Source: Peptococcaceae bacterium
GTDB lineage: Bacteria; Bacillota; Desulfitobacteriia; Desulfitobacteriales; Desulfitobacteriaceae
Length of the DNA: 11,921 bases
Reading direction: 5' to 3'
NCBI GenBank assembly: GCA_031289815.1
Contig: JAITOS010000092.1
Coordinates: 1-11,921, forward strand
The position numbers and the translations under genes were made by a program. Numbering within the stretch: position 1 is the first letter of the stretch; every line of letters begins with the position of its first letter. The notes beneath the pieces were generated by a model. The model saw nothing but the letters and a program-made list of their open reading frames with translations, was not told where the DNA came from and did no database searches. Of the stretch, positions 1 through 5,319 are shown one piece after another.

Positions 1-20
1 GATGAATTTTTCACAAGGCC

Positions 21-49
21 AATATAACACAAAAAAAGCGGCTGTGCCG
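21..49 (-). promoter_or_regulatory. Possible activator-dependent promoter reading left out of the window
   Basis: On the minus strand TATATT (26 down to 21, 5 of 6 to the -10 consensus) lies 17 bases after CGGCAC (49 down to 44), a very poor -35. The direct repeat at 55-89 ends about 5 bases before that -35, the arrangement expected when a LytTR activator compensates for a weak -35. The promoter would overlap the terminator at 31-50 and serve a gene to the left that is not in the window. This is an inference from spacing only. Confidence 0.3.
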
Positions 50-50
50 C
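31..50 (-). terminator. Intrinsic terminator of the two-component operon
   Basis: Read on the minus strand, GCGGC-ACA-GCCGC forms a 5-bp all-GC stem with a 3-nt loop, followed directly by seven T. It begins 42 bases after the kinase stop codon, so it probably ends the regulator-kinase transcript. The stem is short but GC-only, and the T run is good. Confidence 0.75.
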
Positions 51-54
51 AAGA

Positions 55-89
55 TGGTAAAATTGGTATATATTTTTGGTAAAACTGGT
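55..89. repeat. 13-bp direct repeat, 22-bp period, possible LytTR box pair
   Basis: TGGTAAAATTGGT (55-67) and TGGTAAAACTGGT (77-89) match at 12 of 13 positions, are separated by 9 bases and repeat every 22 bases, two helical turns. Both lie between the kinase stop codon and its terminator, so coding constraint does not explain them. On the minus strand they read CCAGTTTTACC / CCAATTTTACC. LytTR regulators (AgrA, VirR, ComE, PlnC) bind pairs of imperfect direct repeats about 21-22 bp apart, and the minus-strand form resembles the CCAGTT core I recall for VirR boxes. That they bind the neighbouring regulator is inference. Confidence 0.55.
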
Positions 90-91
90 CA

Positions 92-1402
92 TCAAGCAGG
101 GTTGTCGGCGGCAGCGGCGGCGTCATACAGCAGGATATCGGTCTGGAAAATCTGGTTGGCGCAGGTGATATTCATCGTGCCGTGATACTTGGCGACGGCA
201 TGGCGCACGATGGTCAGGCCATAGCCGTGACCCTCCGCGTCCGGACGCGTCGTTGGCCGGTACTGGCCGCCGCCCTTCAGCTCACCGCGGAAGGGATTGG
301 TCACGGAAAGGTACAGCGTGCTGCGGTCCAAGTCGATCCTGATCCGGATGATTCGCTCTCCCGTCGTCTGGGCCGTGGCTTCGATGGCGTTATCTAGGAG
401 ATTGCCCAGAATCGCCACCAGGTCAAAGACGGGAATGCTCAGTTCTTCCGGGATTTGCAGCCGCGTCTCTACCGTGACGTTGCGCGTCTGCGCTTCGCTG
501 ATCTTATAATTCAGGATACTGTCGATTTCCGCGTGGCCGGAGTGTACGTGCGCCTCCAGCGGCGGCGAAAGCTGAAAGGCTTGTTGTAAATAGCGCAAGG
601 CGTCCTGCCGCTGATCCTTTTCGATCATGGCTTGCAGGGTGGCCATGTGCTTTTTCATATCGTGTTGCAGGATTTTCAGCTGTTCCTGTGACTGGGTAAT
701 GATCCGCATTTGTTTGAGGTAGGCGTCGTTTTGCTGTTTTAGCAGGTTTCTTTCCATCCTGTCCTGATAGGATTGCGCCAGAGAGTTATAGAGATAGAAC
801 ACGAGGATGTTGATCAAGAACAGGATACAGACGCTGACGAGAATCAGCCCGAAGTGATCGGAGCTGGTTTCAAACACCAAAATGATCGTGGTGAATACCG
901 TGCCGGAAGGGATCAGGAAGATCGCCAGCCATTGCAGCGGCGAGATCGAATGCGCGGCTTTGATCATTTGGAAATGGGACATCAACAGCATGATCGTATA
1001 GGCGACGATGTTGCTCGCAATATGTGTGATCATGAGCTGTACTTCGGGGTCACTGGACAGAAGGCTGGTGTTTAAATCCAACAGGTGGATGAACACAAAG
1101 GGTACGATTTCGGAAGAAAGCAGGATGGCGTAAATGCAAACGACCGCCATGAACCGCGTTTTCCAAGTGGAAGAATAATTCAGGGTCAGCAGGCAGAACA
1201 GGAGGAGATTGCTGACCAGCGTCACGGTGGGGATAGCCAGCGTGATATAGATCGTGCTGATGAGCAGGAAATAGACGCCGTAAGAGGCGAGTTCGATTGT
1301 GCGCTCGCTGCGTCGCCGGGCAAAGAAAATGCCCATGTATTTATAGATCGTATAAGTTCCGAAGAGGTTCGATAATAGATAAACGACGTCGTAGTTAGCC
1401 AT
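92..1402 (-). CDS. AgrC-like GHKL sensor histidine kinase
   Basis: A membrane sensor kinase expected to phosphorylate the LytTR regulator encoded just upstream. The N-terminal half (about residues 1-206) is very hydrophobic, with six or seven likely membrane segments, as in peptide-sensing AgrC/BlpH/ComD kinases. A linker of about residues 207-245 looks like a coiled coil. The H-box LQHDMKKH carries the probable phospho-acceptor His247, the N-box LGNLLDNAIEA holds Asn334 and Asn338, and the G-box GHGYGLTIV is at 391-399, so the HATPase domain is complete. The 436-aa length is normal for the family. The ATG start overlaps the end of the regulator gene by 8 bases and is preceded by GGAAAGGGG, indicating translational coupling. 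No agrB or agrD-like gene is in the window, so the ligand is unknown. Confidence 0.9.
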   Translation of the reverse strand: MANYDVVYLLSNLFGTYTIYKYMGIFFARRRSERTIELASYGVYFLLISTIYITLAIPTVTLVSNLLLFCLLTLNYSSTWKTRFMAVVCIYAILLSSEIVPFVFIHLLDLNTSLLSSDPEVQLMITHIASNIVAYTIMLLMSHFQMIKAAHSISPLQWLAIFLIPSGTVFTTIILVFETSSDHFGLILVSVCILFLINILVFYLYNSLAQSYQDRMERNLLKQQNDAYLKQMRIITQSQEQLKILQHDMKKHMATLQAMIEKDQRQDALRYLQQAFQLSPPLEAHVHSGHAEIDSILNYKISEAQTRNVTVETRLQIPEELSIPVFDLVAILGNLLDNAIEATAQTTGERIIRIRIDLDRSTLYLSVTNPFRGELKGGGQYRPTTRPDAEGHGYGLTIVRHAVAKYHGTMNITCANQIFQTDILLYDAAAAADNPA

Positions 1403-2123
1403 TCCGCGCCCCTTTCCGCCGGCGCTGTAATAATTGGTTGCTGACGTCCTTGCGCTTTTGTCGGCTGATCGGCAAGGTGACTTGATTGGACAGAGCGACC
1501 GTTTCGTGGGTGTAGCGGATCACGTGGTAGTAATTCACCAGATAGGACTTATGAATGGAGATAAAGTCGTCGTCCAGCTGTTGTTCCACCGCGGACAGCT
1601 TGCCGTAAAACTCTATGGTTTCCCTGGGGGTGACGAGGTGAATCTTTTTGCCCGCGCTTTCAAAGTACAGGATGTCGCGCAGCGGGACTTTATGGCTATG
1701 GCGTCCGTTTTGGCATTCAAAGCAGCGGCGGCCTTTGTGGATGAGGGCGAGGGCTTTTTGCAGCACCGGCGCGACCTTATCCGTTTGCAGGGGTTTGATC
1801 AGGAAGTGCAGGGGACGGCTCTCAAAGAGCGCCATCGCGTAGCTTTCCCGGCCGGAGATGTAAACGATCTGGGTGCTTTCGTTCTGGAATTCCTCGCGGA
1901 TGCGGCGGCCGATTTCGATGCCGGAGAGCCGCTCCATTTCGATATCCAGAAAGATGATGTCGAAATATTCATGCTGGCCCAGACGCTGATACAGCGCTTC
2001 CCCGGAAGGGTAGACCTCAATGTTGCAGGGTTCGTGGAAGGTATGGCTCAGGGAGAGCAGACAGGCTTCCAGCTGCGCGCCGATAGCGCTGTCGTCGTCG
2101 CATACCGCGATGCGCACGCTCAT
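1395..2123 (-). CDS. LytTR-family (AgrA-like) response regulator
   Basis: A DNA-binding response regulator of the LytR/AgrA class, 242 aa. The receiver domain (about 3-125) has the acidic pair Asp9/Asp10, the phospho-acceptor Asp60 in IIFLDIEM, Ser90 at the switch position and Lys110 in LIKP. The LytTR DNA-binding domain (about 135-235) shows the typical ILYFESAGKKIHL, FISIHKSYLVN and LPISRQKRK blocks. The ATG is preceded on the minus strand by AGAGGTGAT (8-base spacing), a strong ribosome binding site. It is the first gene of a two-gene operon with the GHKL kinase, divergent from rpsF. Such pairs commonly control bacteriocins, competence, exoproteins or autolysis; the sequence does not say which applies here. 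Confidence 0.93.
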   Translation of the reverse strand: MSVRIAVCDDDSAIGAQLEACLLSLSHTFHEPCNIEVYPSGEALYQRLGQHEYFDIIFLDIEMERLSGIEIGRRIREEFQNESTQIVYISGRESYAMALFESRPLHFLIKPLQTDKVAPVLQKALALIHKGRRCFECQNGRHSHKVPLRDILYFESAGKKIHLVTPRETIEFYGKLSAVEQQLDDDFISIHKSYLVNYYHVIRYTHETVALSNQVTLPISRQKRKDVSNQLLQRRRKGARNG

Positions 2124-2171
2124 GGAGGATCACCTCTTTGTTGCTTTCTGACATCAGGCGAAAGACAGAGC

Positions 2172-2194
2172 TAACTTCATAGTCTCATAACTTC
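2172..2194. repeat. TAACTTC direct repeat upstream of the response regulator
   Basis: TAACTTC occurs at 2172-2178 and again at 2188-2194 (GAAGTTA on the minus strand), 16 bases apart start to start, 49-71 bases upstream of the regulator start codon. It contains the AAGTT core seen in some LytTR sites, but the 16-base period is not the usual 21-22. It could be an autoregulatory site or chance. Confidence 0.3.
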
Positions 2195-2270
2195 TCTTTC
2201 GGCTGGGGAAAATCCTTTTGCATTTTCTCGGATTTTCGGGTAATTTGGCGATTCGGGCGGCACAAGAACT

Positions 2271-2285
2271 ACCTGACGGCCAGGT
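2271..2285. promoter_or_regulatory. Operator-like dyad touching the rpsF -35
   Basis: ACCTG-ACGGC-CAGGT is a perfect 5+5 inverted repeat with a 5-base centre, ending on the base before the -35 of the rpsF promoter. Position and symmetry fit a binding site for a dimeric regulator, but no regulator can be named. Confidence 0.3.
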
Positions 2286-2314
2286 TTGCCTTTTGCCGCT
2301 AAATAAAGTATAAT
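2286..2314 (+). promoter_or_regulatory. Sigma-A promoter of rpsF-ssb-rpsR
   Basis: TTGCCT (2286-2291, 4 of 6 to TTGACA), a 17-base spacer and a perfect TATAAT (2309-2314). Transcription should begin near 2321, giving a leader of about 54 nt before the rpsF ATG. Confidence 0.8.
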
Positions 2315-2330
2315 GATCTAGTTTTTAATC

Positions 2331-2367
2331 CCTGCTCCATTACGGGGCCGTTTAGTCCGAGGGGAGG
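2331..2367 (+). promoter_or_regulatory. rpsF leader hairpin over the ribosome binding site, possible S6:S18 target
   Basis: CCT-G-CTCC (2331-2338) can pair with GGGGAGG (2361-2367), giving 7 bp with one bulged G and covering the Shine-Dalgarno of rpsF. The CCG at 2357-2359 lies in the loop, one base from the 3' arm. Bacterial rpsF leaders are known to carry an S6:S18-binding structure with a conserved unpaired CCG near a stem, used for feedback by the S6:S18 complex. Both proteins are encoded by this operon. The fold here is my hand pairing and the match to the known motif is approximate. Confidence 0.4.
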
Positions 2368-2374
2368 TGTGTAA

Positions 2375-2662
2375 ATGCAAGCGTACGAGATAATCTACAT
2401 TATCCAGCCGGATCTGGAAGAAGAGGCGTTGACCGCGGCGGTAGACCGTTTTAGCGCGGTAATCACTGCGAACGGCGGAGAAGTAGAATCCATTGACAAG
2501 TGGGGAAAACGTCGCTTGGCTTACGAAATTAAAGATTATCGGGAAGGATACTATGTCCTGACGACCTTTAATAGCGAAGCCCATGTTGCGCAGGAACTGG
2601 AACGGATTCTTAAAATATCCGAGAATGTTCTTCGCTTCTTGACCACGAAAAAAGAATCATGA
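2375..2662 (+). CDS. rpsF: 30S ribosomal protein S6
   Basis: S6 binds S18 and the central domain of 16S rRNA in the small-subunit platform. The 95-aa product shows the family hallmarks: the opening strand YEIIYIIQPDLEEE, the WGKRRLAYEI-DYREGYYV block (about 43-61) and the closing LKISENVLRF. The ATG is preceded by GGGGAGGTG with a 5-base spacing. It is the first gene of the classic rpsF-ssb-rpsR operon; ssb follows after 13 bases. Confidence 0.98.
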   Translation: MQAYEIIYIIQPDLEEEALTAAVDRFSAVITANGGEVESIDKWGKRRLAYEIKDYREGYYVLTTFNSEAHVAQELERILKISENVLRFLTTKKES

Positions 2663-2675
2663 TGGAGAGGCGCTT

Positions 2676-3122
2676 ATGTTAAATCGTGTGGTATTGATTG
2701 GCCGTTTGACAAAGGATCCCGAATTGCGCTATACGCCTAACGGGATTGCGGTGGCGAATTTTACCCTGGCGGTAGATCGCAGCTATAAAAACGCCCAAGG
2801 GGAAAGGGATACGGATTTTATACCGTGCGTCGTGTACCGGCAGCTGGCGGAATTGGTCGCCAATTATTTGGCGAAAGGGAAGCTGGCGGCGGTTGACGGA
2901 CGGATTCAGGTGCGCACTTTTGTGGGTCAGGATGGACAGAAACGCTGGGTTACGGAAGTCATTGCCGAAGACGTTCGCTTTTTGAGTCCCAAGGATGGAA
3001 GCGGTAGCGGCAAGGGCGCGTATCCGGGTTCAGGTTCATCAGCTTCGGGTTCGGGTGCGGGTTCAGGCGAAGGAGGCTCTTATGCGCATGAGATCAGCCT
3101 GGATGATGATATCCCATTTTAA
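2676..3122 (+). CDS. ssb: Single-stranded DNA-binding protein
   Basis: SSB coats single-stranded DNA during replication, repair and recombination and recruits partners through its C-terminal tip. Residues 1-105 form the OB fold (MLNRVVLIGRLTKDPELRYT, NGIAVANFTLAVDR). Position 54 of the CVVYRQLAE block is Tyr where many SSBs have the DNA-stacking Trp, a conservative aromatic change. Residues about 108-135 are an unusually pure Gly/Ser linker, and the protein ends in the acidic tip SLDDDIPF that contacts partner proteins. It is 148 aa, normal for Bacillota. Start ATG with GGAGAGG 5 bases upstream; it lies between rpsF and rpsR. Confidence 0.98.
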   Translation: MLNRVVLIGRLTKDPELRYTPNGIAVANFTLAVDRSYKNAQGERDTDFIPCVVYRQLAELVANYLAKGKLAAVDGRIQVRTFVGQDGQKRWVTEVIAEDVRFLSPKDGSGSGKGAYPGSGSSASGSGAGSGEGGSYAHEISLDDDIPF

Positions 3123-3146
3123 AAGTAAGGGGGGTCGTGATAGGAT

Positions 3147-3377
3147 ATGAAACGTGAACGAGGTCGTCGGCCGCGCAAGAGAGTGTGCAGCTTTTGCGTG
3201 GATAAGGTCGAATTGATTGATTATAAAGATACCCATAAGATGCGTAAATATATCACCGAGCGCGGCAAGATCTTGCCCCGGCGTATTTCCGGGAATTGCG
3301 CGAAGCACCAGCGTCAGGTCACGTTAGCGATTAAGCGGGCGCGCAGTATAGCTTTGTTGCCCTATATGATCGAGTAG
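3147..3377 (+). CDS. rpsR: 30S ribosomal protein S18, cysteine-containing form
   Basis: S18 pairs with S6 on the small-subunit platform. The 76-aa basic protein has the typical KMRKYITERGKILPRRISG core (31-49) and the closing QRQVTLAIKRAR. It carries CSFC (Cys14, Cys17) and NCAKH (Cys51, His54), four possible zinc ligands, marking it as the C+ variant rather than a zinc-independent paralogue. AAGGGGGG lies 12 bases before the ATG and a second weak AGG is closer. It is the last gene of the rpsF operon; a strong terminator begins 2 bases after the stop codon. Confidence 0.98.
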   Translation: MKRERGRRPRKRVCSFCVDKVELIDYKDTHKMRKYITERGKILPRRISGNCAKHQRQVTLAIKRARSIALLPYMIE

Positions 3378-3378
3378 G

Positions 3379-3403
3379 AAAAAGGAGCGAAAAGCTCCTT
3401 TTT
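3379..3403 (+). terminator. Intrinsic terminator after rpsR
   Basis: AAAAAGGAGC-GAAAA-GCTCCTTTTT is a perfect 10-bp inverted repeat with a 5-nt loop, ending in a T tract continued by ATTTTAT. The A tract on the other side could also make it work in reverse. Some read-through into the mazG-like operon is likely, because no convincing promoter is seen between 3404 and 3450. Confidence 0.92.
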
Positions 3404-3450
3404 ATTTTATCCAGCGCCGTGCCTTTTGTAAGGGGATTGCAGGAGTTTTC

Positions 3451-3480
3451 ATGATGAATAGCGAATTTCTGAAACGATGA
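3451..3480 (+). CDS. Possible 9-residue leader peptide ahead of the mazG-like gene
   Basis: ATG ATG AAT AGC GAA TTT CTG AAA CGA TGA would encode MMNSEFLKR. A good AGGAG (3441-3445) sits 5 bases before the first ATG, which is uncommon for a chance short frame. Its stop codon falls in the loop of the hairpin 3471-3497, so translating ribosomes would block that hairpin. This is a candidate only: no family is known to me and no obvious run of one amino acid codon is present. Confidence 0.3.
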   Translation: MMNSEFLKR

Positions 3481-3527
3481 AGCAAACGGGTCGTTTCCGG
3501 AGTGCGCCCGGATTTGGAGGAAAATCC
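3471..3527 (+). promoter_or_regulatory. Three overlapping hairpins in the leader of the mazG-like operon
   Basis: Hairpin A pairs GAAACGA (3471-3477) with TCGTTTC (3491-3497). Hairpin B pairs TCCGG (3496-3500) with CCGGA (3508-3512). Hairpin C pairs GGATTT (3510-3515) with AAATCC (3522-3527) and its 6-base loop is GGAGGA, the ribosome binding site of the following gene. B shares bases with both A and C, while A and C can coexist. The arms are seen directly; a switching role is inferred. Confidence 0.4.
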
Positions 3528-3529
3528 CT

Positions 3530-3832
3530 GTGGAAATAGGCGTTTTTAAGAGTATCCATGTGATCGAAGAATTAAAAATTGAACTTCTTCAGGCGCACTG
3601 TCATTTTCAGACCGGCGCTGTCCATAGCTCTGAAACGGAAATTTTACAAGGCTTAGCCGATATGATAGGGTTAAGCTATCTGTTGGCGCGGCGTATGGGT
3701 CTGGACTTTTCTAAAGTAGACCGGATGTTAATGCAGCGCCTTGAAGTATGGCGAACAGCGGAGAAAACGAACCTGGAAAAATGGTGGGGAGACTTGAGTA
3801 TGCTTCAAAGCTACCTGGCTCCCGATGAATAG
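3530..3832 (+). CDS. MazG-like family protein
   Basis: A 100-aa, mostly helical protein of the short MazG-like type often found between rpsR and a DUF2232 gene in Bacillota. MazG-type proteins hydrolyse nucleoside triphosphates using clustered acidic residues on paired helices. Here only a partial acidic pattern is visible (Glu35/Glu37 and Asp44 in ETEILQGLADMIGLSYLLA), so catalytic activity is uncertain. The C-terminal part contains EKWWGDLSMLQSYL. GTG is chosen as start because GGAGG lies 9 bases upstream; that site sits in the loop of a 6-bp hairpin, which suggests translational control. The DUF2232 gene follows after 21 bases. Confidence 0.75.
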   Translation: MEIGVFKSIHVIEELKIELLQAHCHFQTGAVHSSETEILQGLADMIGLSYLLARRMGLDFSKVDRMLMQRLEVWRTAEKTNLEKWWGDLSMLQSYLAPDE

Positions 3833-3853
3833 AAGGAAACGGGAGTTCAGCAT

Positions 3854-4798
3854 ATGGCGCAAAGAAACGACGGTCTTTTTTTCTATCTTGGAGTACTGAT
3901 ACTGCTGGTTTTCCCTTGGCTGGGTCTGACGTACCATCTATGGGGCTGGGTCGTCGATGTATCCTTGCTGCTCTCCGTCTTTGGGGTGGGTTATCGGTTA
4001 GGCTGGATCGCGGCGGCTGTTTTGCTGGCTTCGGGCTACGCGGTTGCGGCGGGGGTGTTTGGATTTTCCGGAGTGGAGACATTGAGCTTTACTCCCGTTG
4101 CCGGGGTGTTTGGGCTATGGATCCGGCGCTGGCTTCCGGGAAACGTCGCTTTCTTTTGGAGTGTGGCGGTGGCGGCGGCCCTTACGGTTTTTCCGTTCCT
4201 GAGAGGGTTTCCCGATATGATGAACGAGAGCCTGATCCGGGAGAATGTGGACTTCATGATGCAGATGTATCAGACGACAGGTCTTTTTGCCACCTTGCAG
4301 CAGCAAGGGATGACAGAGATCATGATTCGTCAAAGGATCACGGACACCTTGGCGCTTTATCTTCAATTAACGCCGGCGTTGACGGCGATTGCCGGCATGA
4401 TGACGTATGGAATGGCTTATTATATCCTGCGGCGATTTTATGGGGGCTGGAACAGAGCGGTTCCCTTTGTCCTGTGGCGCTTCCCTAAAAAAACCTTATG
4501 GGGCGTCAATGCGGCCATCATCCTGTTCTTGATAGGGGAGCAGTTTTCGCAACCGGTTCTTAAACTGTTCGGATTGAATGTAATGCTTGTCTATGCGGCT
4601 GTTACCCTGGTTTTAGGAATGGCGGTGTTCACCTTCTTTTTAAAAGCTACGCAGCTTCCCGTTTTGGTGAAATGGGGGATTATAGGATTCAATATAGTGT
4701 TAGCGCCATTCAGCGTCATGAGTATTATGCTGCTTGGCTTGTTGGATTTGGGCTTGAACTTTCGCCGTTTGCCGGATCAAACAAGCGATAAACCGTGA
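3854..4798 (+). CDS. DUF2232 (YybS-like) membrane protein
   Basis: An integral membrane protein of 314 aa with about eight or nine hydrophobic segments (roughly 8-25, 31-47, 50-70, 77-90, 97-117, 172-192, 214-230, 240-263, 272-299). A loop of about residues 118-170 is more polar. The closing MLLGLLDLGLNFRRL resembles the C-terminal signature of the DUF2232/YybS family, which is regularly found near rplI and dnaB in Bacillota. The biochemical function is not established; some relatives resemble membrane components of transporters. ATG start with GGGAG 8 bases upstream. In many relatives a gdpP/yybT gene (DHH phosphodiesterase) follows, but here rplI comes next after 49 bases. Confidence 0.8.
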   Translation: MAQRNDGLFFYLGVLILLVFPWLGLTYHLWGWVVDVSLLLSVFGVGYRLGWIAAAVLLASGYAVAAGVFGFSGVETLSFTPVAGVFGLWIRRWLPGNVAFFWSVAVAAALTVFPFLRGFPDMMNESLIRENVDFMMQMYQTTGLFATLQQQGMTEIMIRQRITDTLALYLQLTPALTAIAGMMTYGMAYYILRRFYGGWNRAVPFVLWRFPKKTLWGVNAAIILFLIGEQFSQPVLKLFGLNVMLVYAAVTLVLGMAVFTFFLKATQLPVLVKWGIIGFNIVLAPFSVMSIMLLGLLDLGLNFRRLPDQTSDKP

Positions 4799-4847
4799 AG
4801 GGAAGCGGAATCGCGGAGGAATCGAGAAATCGGGAGGGGTTGTAGTA

Positions 4848-5294
4848 ATGAAAGTAATCTTACAGCAGGATGTTAAAGGAACAGGGAAGCAGGGGCAGAT
4901 TCTGGAGGTGGCCGACGGCTATGCGCGGAACTTTCTTTTGCCTAAAAACCTGGCGTTGGCAGCGACTTCAGGAAACTTAACCAATGCCGTGCATAAAAAG
5001 GAAACCGAAAATAAGCGAAAAGAAAAAGAAAAACAAGACGCTCTGGATTTAGCGGCCCGGTTGAACGCGTTTAGCATAGAAATCAAGACCAAAACCGGGG
5101 AAAGCGGACGTTTATTTGGCTCTGTTACCAGTAAAGAAATTGTGGAAGCGGTAAAGATACAGCAGAACCTTACCCTGGATAAACGGAAGGTGGAATTGAA
5201 GGAACCGATTAAAGCATTAGGAGAATATGTCTTAACGGTTAAATTGCATCCGGAAGTAGCGGCCAGGCTTCAGGTTCGGGTGACCGGCGTGTAA
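4848..5294 (+). CDS. rplI: 50S ribosomal protein L9
   Basis: L9 binds 23S rRNA near the L1 stalk and extends from the large subunit. The 148-aa product has the N-terminal rRNA-binding domain with the L9 signature (GTGKQGQILEVADGYARNFLL, about 11-31), a long charged connecting helix rich in Lys and Glu (about 42-75), and a C-terminal domain beginning around residue 77 and including GRLFGSVT at 87-94. GGGAGGGG lies 8 bases before the ATG. The length and both domains are standard, and its place next to dnaB is conserved in Bacillota. Confidence 0.98.
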   Translation: MKVILQQDVKGTGKQGQILEVADGYARNFLLPKNLALAATSGNLTNAVHKKETENKRKEKEKQDALDLAARLNAFSIEIKTKTGESGRLFGSVTSKEIVEAVKIQQNLTLDKRKVELKEPIKALGEYVLTVKLHPEVAARLQVRVTGV

Positions 5295-5319
5295 TTTGGC
5301 GACAGGAAGGGGATTCCCG

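Noticed and set aside
182..1375. Plus-strand open frames across the kinase and regulator genes
   Set aside because: They lie antisense to genes with intact catalytic motifs and show no recognisable family.
3426..3455. TTGTAA / CATGAT as a promoter for the mazG-like operon
   Set aside because: Both hexamers are poor, and the -10 would overlap the start of the leader frame; read-through from rpsR is as likely.
5296..5319. Upstream TTG start extending lonC by 8 residues
   Set aside because: The good ribosome binding site (5304-5312) lies after it, and ATG 5320 is correctly spaced.
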